A DNA stretch of 64,000 nucleotides, taken from assembly GCA_029851415.1 (NCBI GenBank), contig CM056743.1, positions 15,988,727 to 16,052,726 of the forward strand, in the 5' to 3' direction. Source of the stretch: Eretmocerus hayati (taxonomy: Eukaryota > Arthropoda > Insecta > Hymenoptera > Aphelinidae). Positions 36,201 to 47,700 of the stretch are shown piece by piece. Under the pieces are notes generated by a model, which worked only from the letters and a program-made list of their open reading frames with translations, did no database searches and had not been told where the DNA came from. The position numbers and the translations under genes were made by a program. Positions within the stretch are counted from its first letter, which is position 1. Each line of letters opens with the position of its first letter.

Positions 36201-37152
36201 GTCATTTTTGTTATTCGAACCTTTAGTAAAATACTCAAGGTGATGTCTATACTATTCCTTGTATTGCGCTTAATGCGTTTCAGTGGAGTAACTGTGCATG
36301 AAAATTACCATGAATCTGCTCTGCTTCTTGAAAACTCGATTTACTGAATGCGGAAGTACGACTTCATCAAGCAGAGGGCCTGAGACGATGATTTGCCTCT
36401 CATCGATCATTTTTACCAATACTTCTTATTCACACCCTGCTGATAGAAAATATCACGGTGGTAGTAAACAAGTGCACGAGCACTAATAATATCACTTTCT
36501 TCGTAAAGTAAAATGGATTAACAATTTCGTGAGTGCATGTTACAAGAATTGATCGCAAGCAAAAGTGAGACTACAGATTTTCTAGTTCTTGATTTATGAA
36601 TGGTGCAAAACAGGACATTTCAATGCGACGACTCAGCTTGGGAAATCCGATTAGCAAAAAAAAATCTCGTCGCAACCTTATCTCTAGAGATTCTTCAAAC
36701 TTGAAGATTTGGGGCTTATTTTGGATCCGACAGGTGTTCAGTTCACTTCTGTCCCAATTATTCTTTGAGAAGATTTTAAATAGTTACTAATAATTTTCGA
36801 TCTATCCCCATGATTCAGTGCGATACTAGAACTCGGAATTTCCAATCCCAACCCGTGTATCTTTCGGTGATGAAAATACAAATGTGAAGTTGATGTGCAG
36901 GAGGTTCATGAGACTGGCGCGAGAATCAGAATGCTCGTATCATAATTTAACGGAATAATCATTGATTTTGTTGTACCTGAATATCAGAGATAATGAGAGG
37001 TTGCAGATTCGTCTAAATATGTGTGGCTATCGATAGTCGTTGCCAACTTCGCTTCTTACTTAGTCTACGATTTGTGTTTACCGCAGCGTAACCTAATTGT
37101 GGTTTTGATTATTGATTCCAATCAGATATCTGTTTGCCACCTACGCTACATC
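33214..37152. other. Long spacer; possible poly(A) signal and small frames
   Basis: An AATAAA at 33916-33921 could end the JmjC transcript. Between the JmjC stop and that signal a frame from 33445 (80 codons, MDSPLSESPSTW...) and another to 33859 look partly protein-like and may be exons, unassigned. Near 34031 a short frame begins MNNEPIFIIFTIIVYLRG, like a signal peptide, but ends after about 57 codons. From about 34250 to 37000 the sequence is AT-rich and resembles ordinary intergenic DNA; a nested insertion cannot be excluded. Confidence 0.4.
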
Positions 37153-37966
37153 ATGGTTCCTGAAGGTGAATTACGGGGCTCCCACGCTCGTGAAGCTCGT
37201 GTTGTCGTAGCGCATCATCGTCGCTCCGAGTCTTTATTCGTATGTGAGGATCGGTCATCCACTGGATCAATGTGCCGATACCTCATACGAGTAAGGTATA
37301 CGTCATCGTTTGTTCGTTTTGTGTGCATCTACAACCTTGAAACAGGTAACACTAAAATTTATCTCAAATTTTTGCCGATTCCTGAATAGCCAAAATTGCT
37401 GCAATTAATACGTCGCGTTTCGTATTCATTATTCATCTAGATTCCCCGGCTGCAGTAATAATGCATGTCTACACTCCACCCTCCTATGTGTGGTCCATGA
37501 TTGGCGACCTTGTTCGTCACTTAGGTATGATTATCATTACCTTATCTTTAATATGTTGATAGCAATCATAAATGAGATAACCTTTGCGTTATAGGTTGGG
37601 GTGAGAGACTGGAAAATAACCTTTTTAGTGGTTTATGGGCTGTTCTGGACTCTGCCTCTCGCATTTTTCATTCTCCAGACACGAGAGTTTCGGCCACTGC
37701 ATACCGCATCGATTTTTATTGCCCGCGCATCTCGGATACCCCCTTGCCGGTCGTCCCTTATGCCAATGCCAGCGAACTTGCAGGTATCATCCATTCAACA
37801 TCATTACTCTCATATTTCATTCTACAAATATTACTCTCGATCGTTTCCGCACAAATGAGATACTCGCACACTGGTCTTCTTTTATATTGCTTTTTCATTG
37901 CTCACGGAAGATCAAAAACGCGCTACGATATTTGGGCACGGCTCACGCCTTCCCTCGTCTATTTAG
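37153..37966 (+). CDS. Putative four-exon opposite-strand gene, unknown function
   Basis: Four exons join in consistent phase: 37153-37345, 37441-37524, 37595-37783 and about 37911-37966 (TAG). Introns are short (95, 70 and about 127 nt), all GT-AG. The predicted protein is about 173 residues. It starts MVPEGELRGSHAREARV and passes through SPAAVIMHVYTPPSYVWSMI, GWGERLENNLFSGLWAVLDS and YRIDFYCPRISDTP, ending near GHGSRLPSSI. The last acceptor could instead be at 37857, adding residues in the same frame. No family is recognised. The mix of aromatic and charged residues and the repeated phase agreement make chance unlikely. No TATA box was seen upstream. It shares orientation with the JmjC gene, opposite to gag-pol, and may form part of the same accessory set. 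Confidence 0.55.
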
Positions 37967-40900
37967 GCCACCGTCTGCGGCCAAGGCTCAAAAGTCATTT
38001 GAAAATCACATTCGTCCCCTTGCGTCGCGGTATGTTATTCTGAGTATGATTGTGGTTTACAGCAATTCGTACGTGTGATTCCATCGTCTCTCGACCTCCT
38101 CCAGCGATATATGTTGCAGTTTCTATTTTTCGCTGCGTCATCAATTCGACTCCAGATCTTGCACAGAGCATTAATTTCTCCTGAACTACCAACATCTGGA
38201 TTAATAAGTGAGGCCAACAAGAATAATTACGTATTGTATGATTCGATTTTCTAAATTACCTAACCCTCATGCTTTCATATATTCTCTTTCAGCATCTCGG
38301 CGTAATAATGGACACAAGAATCAGTAATCTTCCGACCTCAGTTAATGAAAAAAAAATTTTCTTCTTGATAGTGCCATTCCCCAGTAACTCATTTATTGAT
38401 GTATCAAGTCTATTTTATACCCTAATATTCTGCTAATCAACAAGTAAATTATCCACCTTGCCGTGCAAGAGTGTTAGTTTGTACATAACGTTGTGTAAGC
38501 CTCTATTTCCCTCATTTTCAGCCTCTCCCCCCTTACTGTATGAACTGTAATTATTAACGTTGAATTTTTCCCTAACCTTTCAATCTGCTTTTACAAGAAT
38601 TGCTACAAAACATCAAAATGATCTATAGCTCGACGATAAAGGTCCACCCATGCATCACCAAGATCCCTCGCCCGCAAGTATTTTCACGTTTTGTGTTATA
38701 AATCAGCAAAATCAGTTGGTGCGGAGGTTTGTCACTTGGCAGGATCGCGGTTTCGATTTCTGAATAGTCATCATAATCGCGAGAATTTCGCAATTCCGAC
38801 GAAATTAGAGAAAAGGCTTGCGCTCAATCACGTAGACAGCTCGACCCCATCCAATTTCACGCTGATCCAAATTTCCATTTGCTTATTGCTGGTTATCACT
38901 TATTGAGAATAGCTCATAAATTAGATCAAAAAGCTTTTAGTTTCGATCTGAGTATAAAGCCTTTATGTCAAAACCTGGTTGACTTTCGTAGTGGATTTTC
39001 TGACTTGATATTTTGAGAACAGTAACAAGGAGTTATTTTAAATTGAAAAAGAGTACTAAGATATCTAAAAGGCTCCATCAGTCCAAGGTTGACTTATGAG
39101 AAGAATGATGTCACAATGTTCCCGGCGTCACATGATTTTATCGAAGAAGTTCGGATAGTTCTGCAACGAGGGTTGACCTTTTCACACGCATGCTCACTTC
39201 TTCCTGTTACCAGATTTAGATTATGACAATGTAATTTATAATACGTTTTCGCGCGAGGCTGGCGAGGTAAGTTTAATCTGGTCCGGTGTCACATTTTCTC
39301 TTTTCATGACGAAACGTCGTCCAAAGAGCTTCCGAAGCTAAATCGTAACCACATTTTAACCCAAAACCATACCACCGCAAAACCATACTCAACAGCTCGA
39401 CTTGTTACTTCGTCTCCGTGATGTTTAAAACTTATTTCTTTCGCGTACTCAAAGGAGGTCGTCGTACGACAGTATACCATCAATAAACCCGAACGAGTGC
39501 GTGCTGTATTCGCTCCGCCCAGGTACTGAGCTCCCGCCCTATGTTAGATCGTCCGCGCACCGACAAAATGGCGTATGACATTATTGTGTCATTTCAATGC
39601 GTCTCTTGATTCGTCTTAAATTTCAGCAACGTTTGTACCGCTCTAACATACCATTGCTCTCACAATATCTATATCAATCTCTCGGAATTATAATGCGCGA
39701 GTGCCGACTTCCGACCACCCTCGGCTATGATTACTATTTCTTTTCATTTATCCGTGGTCCTTCGAAGCTGTGCGGAGCGATGCGACGATGTTCGAACCCC
39801 ACGGTTTCGCGCTATTGAGAGAATTTCGGAATCTTATCCGAAGTATCGCTGCGAATTGTCACTTAAAACTCAAGTACAAGCATTATAATAAAAACGCACG
39901 TGCATATCCGACAACAATAGTCAGAGAAGTCATTTTTCAAAGAATGTGGGCGTTATTCCGCTACTCTCGTGTATTCCTCCGCGCGCCCAGTGGCGACCCA
40001 CGGAGTATCGTATTCAATCGAGACGCAAAAGGTCGGTACCCCATTGGTCTACGCAAGCTATAAAACTGAGGGATTCTATCGCCAGAAATTAAGGTATTTT
40101 CTCGGTAATGATTTTGCGAAATTCTTGTATAATTATTGTCGTTACAGAGGGTTTCATGGTTGAGCAGCATATTTAATGATTATTGTCACAATTATTCGGA
40201 TTAAGCGATGATTAGTAGTCTATCCTGTAAGTACATGACAAAAATATAATCAAAGTTGAAATTCTCAAGTCGAAAATGCTATGGAATCCCCGAACTACGG
40301 CCTGTTTATTCTCGCGGGTACAATCATATGAGAAAAGTAGTCCTCTCGGCGACAAGTGGTAGACCCAAGAGTATTGAGAGTAACGTTCCATCAGAAATGT
40401 ATCGGGTAAATATCCTCTAAATACCAAGTTCTCGATACTCTCTAGCGATGCATTGACGTTCATTTAGGCATACCGGCCTCAGATTGAGTTTTATCGAGAT
40501 TTCCTTTAGGACTGCGTGATTAAGACGCAAGTTCAACCTTGACAAGCAAAAATAATCCCAAATTCCTGGGTGATGCTACTAATAATGGTAATCAGCAATA
40601 CTATCCGAAAATCACTGGTTAACTCTTACTCCACAATCCAGATCTAACATCAAGTAATTACTTCAATTTCAAATCTGAACTCTCAGAGTCACTGTCACAA
40701 TTGTAGTGAGATTTTGGATAGGGCCATTGAGGCATCGAAAGAACAGTTTAAAATCATTTATTTGGGTTTTTTTTTTCAAAGTGCGTGTACGACACGTGTA
40801 ACGCAGGCCGTTGTATAAGAGATTCCGATCGCTTCTGTATAGATAATGATTTCCAAGTTTCCTCGTGTATCCTTCCGCAACTCAGTCTTAATCCTATTTA

Positions 40901-43559
40901 TCATAAGGACGAGAATTACATCTGAGGCGGGCCTGAATTCTGGATTCTAATGCAATCGTATTGCAATTATTGCGTATCCTTTCAGGGCTTAGGACACTAC
41001 GGAATGATGCACCACGTAAAAGATGAGTCGCTTTCATGGTTTACTAGTCATTCATAAGAGTTAGGAATTATATAGTTAACGCGCAAAGGTAACCTTCTCT
41101 TGCCCGATGTTTTACAATCACGGCACAAGTGCAATACCCAAACCAAATCCTCAAGATCAAGGGTTCGGTAAGCAGAGAGTTGAAAAAATTTTTAGATAGG
41201 CTTTGGAAGAGGAAAAGAACATCGCACCACGACTCCCAAATCGCAAGGCGCGTCATCGGGCCAACCAACGGTCCCAGTTTTCATAAATTGCGAGTTAAAA
41301 TGTTCCCTATAGGGCAACTGGATTCAAACTTATTTCAGCTGATGCTAATCCAAACCCGGAGGCTCGTTGATCTCCAGATGTATCGAAGTTACCGAGTCGA
41401 AGTCGTGATTCAAAATGCATCGCAAAATCTCCGCGGACCCCTCCATTAAGTGCTAACCTGCATTTTCGAAGAGATTATAGGTTATGTGTAAAGGCAACAA
41501 AAATATGTTGCGGGGTTTATCGACCGCATCATAAGTTACGAATGTTAATGTGGATCATCGAGACAGAAGCTTCTGGAGCCCATCCTGACTGGGTCCCCTC
41601 GCTACCGAATTACGCATAGGAAGTTAGTCTTTGTCTAGCTCTTGATTGGGAGATCAAGAAAAAATTTTGAGGTCATTCAATAATTTCGAAGGAACGTTGA
41701 GACATATTACCAATATTTATCCCGGGTTCTGGAGCATCAGATCAACATCATAAGAACGGATCGCTTATGTACTATCCGCGGCATAATGAATGAACACCAC
41801 CTGCATTTTTAATATGGAAATCCGACCTTCTGACCCAATCGACCTTCGAAAGAGCAAGTCGGAATCACGACTCGAAAGACTATATCGATCCGCGTCACAT
41901 CAAACACGTTAAGAGGTACCCCCACTCCTATGGCCAACAGGCCCGACAGGACCTACACGCCACCCTGGCAATGTATACTTCCTGCACAAGTTAGGATACG
42001 AGATTTTATGAAGTTGATTGTTACACTGTGCATACACAGGGTCATAACAAATTTGGTGTCAAGCGATTCGAGTGCATAACTTGTTTAACTCTAGATAGCG
42101 GCTGGGAAGGGCTCCGCGATGGACAATCGCGCGTTATTCCGAGAAAATTCATTCAGCGCGGGGATAGACGATGTTCTATTCGTCAGTACTTGACCGATTC
42201 AATATTGCATTTGGCTGAATTATTCTACGGATCATAAAGGAACTTTGATGGAGTCCCTCCATCTCGCACATTCCGAGTGCCCGATGAGTTTCGCGTCGTG
42301 AGCTTCGTATCATTTCGTCGTGATGTTGTCCAAGAAAAAATCCAATGCATCCAATGCATATTGATTATGGTAATGAATATTAATTGCTCCCAGCATCTCC
42401 GATTGTCTTTACCGTAATTGTGACTGATTTGTTCCTTAGTTCGGGTAATTTTATGATAATTGTTTCACCCAGCAAGGGCCCTCATCTCTTTGTTAGATCC
42501 GCGGACGATACGTGACCTTGAGAAAATCACTGGTCATATCTTATGCGTGCCGCAATTTGAATCAGTAGCTTGAATGTATATTAATATCGCATTAATTCTA
42601 AGACATAATTAATGCCATCGATTTAATTGTTATATCGGTAGGACTCGTGGGCGAATGAGCACCACTCGTTCAAAATATGTTGGAGGTGTCGCGCAAGAGA
42701 TTGGAAATTTATCTAGCCTTAGTTCTCTATTCCCAAGTCTTAATTTGATTCTGCATTTTATGCCTTGGTTATACCTCAAATATGGGGTTAGCGAAATTTA
42801 ACCATAATGACCATTATCACGTCATTTCGCGAAGCATTAGATATAATCCTCTGGAACAACAGCGCCCTCAAAATTTCCCAAGACGAGTTGTCCTCTTAAA
42901 GAGCGCAGATAGCCAGAAATTTTGTCCGGGTTACAGAAAGTTACGCTATCCAATTTACAGAAGAGCACGACTTGCATGTATTGGTTATACCATCACCCAG
43001 AGTCGTGATAGAACCTCGTTCGTTGATAATTTCGTCAATTCTGAGATTTCAATCACGCGTTTATGCTACCCCTTGGTCAAATAAAGCAAGTGTCAAGAGT
43101 CAATACCTCGCTCCATCAGTCTGATATGGTTATTAGTCTATACCAAGTCACATCCCAAAATATCCACATACCTTATGGTAAAAATGGAAATTGAGAGGGT
43201 GATAGGGCCCCTCCTTGCGCCCCATCACCATGAGATGCTGCCTATCTCATCTTCTCTTATTCAGCTCATCACCGACCATGCCGGTTCCAGAATCAAAAAA
43301 TCGAAGATTTCTTCATCCCTCTGTTTCCTCTCAATTTCCAAATTTGTTTATTTATTTTCAGAGATACAGCATAATACGAATACAATCTTAACTAGGACAA
43401 TTAATTCTAAGACATAACTATAGTATATGGTATTTTTGGGCTGTCATCTTGACATTTTCATCTATTTCCTTCTTAATTATGAGTATGATATAAATAAATC
43501 GTTATTTTCCCCACGAGGATAATATTGGTTATCTTATATATGTGAGACGAAAAGAGAAG
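37967..43559. other. Long region with unmatched short frames, no supported gene
   Basis: I found no recognisable domain or convincing exon chain. Short plus-strand frames at 39770-40063, 41129-41449, 42028-42237, 42782-43084 and 43175-43417, and a minus-strand one at 40212-40463, are basic or aromatic-rich but match nothing I know. This could be decayed accessory coding sequence, genuine long untranslated sequence, or nested insertions. Confidence 0.35.
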
Positions 43560-44500
43560 AAGGAAAATCTAAAATCTAAGCTTCCAGTAGTACCTTAAGC
43601 CTACAGGAATATTCATCCTTGAAGGATATTGGGGCCAGTAAATACTTGATTAACCTAAGTTGAGTGTACTCTAGGAAAAAGTCGTATATTGCTTTTAGCT
43701 CAACCCTATAACTTAGTATATCATCATCCTTGATTAAACTAGATGAATATGAAATTTCCTCCCTCTCCCCTTTTTTGTTATTTTATCATTCTGAACACGC
43801 AATTATGGAGCGTTTATAAGTAGGAAGTAGAACTAAACTCAACTCGAATCAAACTTCATGCCTAAATTTTTAGGAATAATTCTTTAATAACACCTCAATC
43901 CTTCTCATTCGAATGAATAATAAGAAAAATCCTCTAATGCTATGGAAAATTACTTGAGCTCGCATATTCAATATATCCTCAACCTTAAATAATCTAGCTG
44001 AATATATGATCTCCTTTTCCTCCCTTTTTTTTTGTACTTTGTCTTAAAAAAAATGGTTGTATATATAAAATGGAACTATACCCAACTTGAATTTAATCTC
44101 TCGCCTTAATTTTATCTTTCCTTTTTACATTGGGAATAGATATTCTAACAACACCTCAATTGATCTCCTTTGAATGAATAATAAGAAGGATTATCTATCG
44201 CTATTGAAATTACTCAAGCTTACAGATTCAATATATCTTCAACCTTAAATATTCTAACTGAATATATGATCTCCCCTACCTCCTCTTTGTTTCGCTACCG
44301 TTAAGAGCACATAAGTATAGAATGGTTATGAGTGTGGAATAGAGCCTATCCTTGATCTAAATCGAGGCTCAGGCGTCCAATGATATCTTACACCTACACA
44401 AAATATACACCCTTGAAGGGATATTGAGAACTTAAGTATTACGTAGAATAACCTAAGCTGAATGAAATCTAAGGGGAAAATTACTTACTGATATTGAGAT
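43560..44500. repeat. Degenerate tandem repeats just downstream of pol
   Basis: Two related blocks repeat in diverged form. One contains AACACCTCAAT, GAATGAATAATAAGAA, TCAATATATC and GAATATATGATCTCC (about 43890-44015 and about 44150-44275). The other contains CCTTGAAGG(G)ATATTG and AACCTAAG (about 43600-43680 and about 44385-44480). Together they suggest four old units of roughly 260-280 bp between the pol stop and the rest of the extra region. Confidence 0.65.
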
Positions 44501-44714
44501 TGGAATCCGAAATTATGATAAAACGGTGTAACTTAAATCGAAATGTTAATGTAAACGTTAATCTAAATACCTGCGTTTATATATCCATATAATTTATGAA
44601 CGTAATTAGGATCAAATCCTCAAACCCGATCTTTAAAGTTGATTAAAAGTGGAGAGAAAAAAAGGACACGTACATTTGGTCGATGAGCCTTTGGGCACTC
44701 ACTTTTGCCGATTC

Positions 44715-47700
44715 TCAGTCTGCTCTGGTAAACGCATGCTTCAATTTATCAACGTGAACGACCTTTGTCTTTTGCCCCATCTTTATAAGAACATTCCGAT
44801 CACTAATATGTCGCACAACTTGGAACATACCACTATACTGTCCATCCAATTTTCCAGTCCTGGGTTCCTTCAGAAGGTAAACCATATCTCCTTCGTGGAA
44901 CGTCTGAACATTAGTTTTTCGATCATAGTATTGTTTACTTTTTTTCTTAGCTAGGAGGAGTCTCTCTCTCGAAGTAGCCTGTGTTTCATTCAATTTGGCT
45001 ATTAGGTCATCAAGATAGTCGGAGTATGTCTTTTCGATAACTCGGGTCTCAAAACTCGATGGGAGTCGCGCTTTCCTCCCATAAATCAACTGGTAAGGAG
45101 CAAATCCGTGCCCTGAATGGGTAGAATGATTATATGAAAACACCGAGAAACTGATCCACTGATCCCACTGATTCTTCCTTGAAAAATTTATCAGATATTC
45201 CGTGAATACGTGATGAGAGCGCTCAAGTGAGCCCATAGTTGCTGGGTGAAATGCGGTCGACCTCCATTGGGAAATTTTGAAAAGAGAAGCATTTCTAGCC
45301 ATGAAGGCACTTTGAAAACTACTCCCTTGATCGGTTTTGATAATTCTAGGGCACCCATACCGACATATGAACTCCTTAACAAAAACGGCGGCGATTGTTT
45401 CAGCAGTGTAGTCTTTAAGCGGGTATGCCTCGGAGAACTTCGTTAAATTACACTGCATTGTCAAGATGTATTTATTACCATTCTCAGTTACCGGTAAGGG
45501 TCCCACAATATCGATTTCCACTACTTCAAAAGCTTCCGTCGGCGTGGAAGTGATTTTCATGGGCATTCTAGTTTTGACTCTCCGTAATTTATTTTTTTGG
45601 CAATTTTCACAAGTGCGAATGTAATACTCAACATCCCTTTTCATATTAGGCCACGTGAATCTTTCCCTTAATCTCTTATATGTTTTATATGTCCCCTGAT
45701 GACCTCCAACCGCGGAATCATGGGCTTCTGCTAGCGCTCTTTTCCTATCATCCCCTTCAAGTGTCAAAATCTCCCCTGAACATATCGTCAGCTTAAAGTC
45801 ACCAAGCGTGACAAAGGTTTTCAACGTCATCTCAATGGGTGGCCAGAATAAGTTATCCAAACCATCACCGACGCGTGCCATCCGAACCGATTTTATCCCC
45901 TCGTCCTTTAAGTAATCTCTGAATATCTTAAGACAATGTGATACACACTCTACAGAAGCTGCGTCTCTATGATGCACTTTGATGAAAATTGAAAATATAT
46001 TGTAGTCTCCGAATTCTGTGCGTATTATGTGTCCAATTCCAACGTCTTGAGCTTTAATTACTTCCAAATTGATATATTCCAATTCAACCAACATATGACC
46101 GACAGGTGTATTAATAACACAGTCTAATGACATGAAGTGCAGTATATTGTCCAATTCATCTAAAAGTCTCGTTTGGCTGTATTCAATATTAGTAACGTAA
46201 AATATCCGAGCTGTTCGTACACTCTCGAGTTGTCTCTCGTCATCACTAATTATTCCTTCAATTATCAATCCTTCACTTTGATCAACAATAGGACTCGAAA
46301 TTGTAATGAAGGTAGCATCGCTTGATCTTGCTCTTTTCCGAGCTGTTTCGGGCCATAATACTTCGTCCATCGAGCGCTTAGCCCTCAATTGTTTCATAAT
46401 ATTCTCGTCAACCCTCAATCGAGATTCAAACCAGACTTCTGCCCCTGGTGGCACCACTCCATCTCTATATGTTCTATAATCGTCTCGATCGGTTTTCGCA
46501 GGGCTGTATACAGACAGCTGATTCGCCGCATGCTTGGATGTGGCACCAACTGAATGGATCACCCTTTCCGATGCGGAAATTTTCAATTCATGGTTTTTTC
46601 CCACAGTATCGTCATTCTCATTCTCTTTATGCATTCGATAATCGTCTCGATCGGTTTTCGTAGAGCTATATACAGACAGCCGGGATGCCGCATGCTTTGA
46701 TGCGGCACCAACTGAATGGATCACTCTTACCGATGAGGTAAGTTTCAATTCGTGATTTCTTTTCACAATATCATCATTCTCTTTCTCAATTTGCAACCCG
46801 TCTCGGCTGATTCTCGCGGGGCTGTATACAGATGACCGCTCGTCCACATGCGCCACTGTGGAGTCAGTCAAATGGATCACCCCAACCAGCGAGGGGTGAT
46901 TGTCAGTAATAGTGTCACTCTCAATTTCGTCAACACCTTTCATCATATTCAAGCCATCAACTTCCTCGTATCTCAATTTCTCATTATCTTCAATTCTCAC
47001 AATATCGTCCGACCATGCGGGCCCTTGTCTTATCGATGGACTGCCTCCATTTCTCACTGAATCATCCGACCAATCGGGTCTTCGTTTTTTCGATGGACTA
47101 CCTTCATTCTCTCCGTCCACCCCCCTCACTCGGTGTTTGCGTGTAGTACGTAAGTCTGTCGTATTGCCGTTCGTCTCGGGTTTTTTCAGGATGTTAGTAA
47201 GAGGATCGGTATCACTGTCATTGTCGTCAGAGTCATTTTTGTCATCTGTAATGGCGAGAACAGGGTTTCGGGAGAGCGAGTCTGCGTTCATATTGATTTT
47301 CCCGGGTTTATGAACGATAGAGAAGGTATATTCTCGCAATTTAATCCTCCAACGTGCCAATCGAGACATGGGATCTTTAAGAGAGTGTAGCCATACCAAT
47401 GGTCGGTGGTCGGTTACCAGCGTAAATTCTTTGCCATACAAATACGGCCTGAAATGGCTCGTTGCAAATATGATAGCCGTCAATTCCTTCTCAATTGTGG
47501 AATAATTTCGTTCTGATTTCGTTAGAACTCTTGATCCGTAAGCTACAGGTAAATCTCGGCCAATAGGACCTTGGCTCAGCACGCATCCCAACGCGAAATC
47601 AGAACTATCAGCGGTCACGACGAAAGGACGAGAGAAATCTGGATATTGTAACAGTGGCTCGGAGCACAGCGTCTTTTTCAATTTCTCAAAAGCCTCCTCT

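Noticed and set aside
37744..38043. Continuous 99-codon gene
   Set aside because: It overlaps the end of exon 3 of the spliced gene and runs through its donor; the spliced model keeps phase over four exons.
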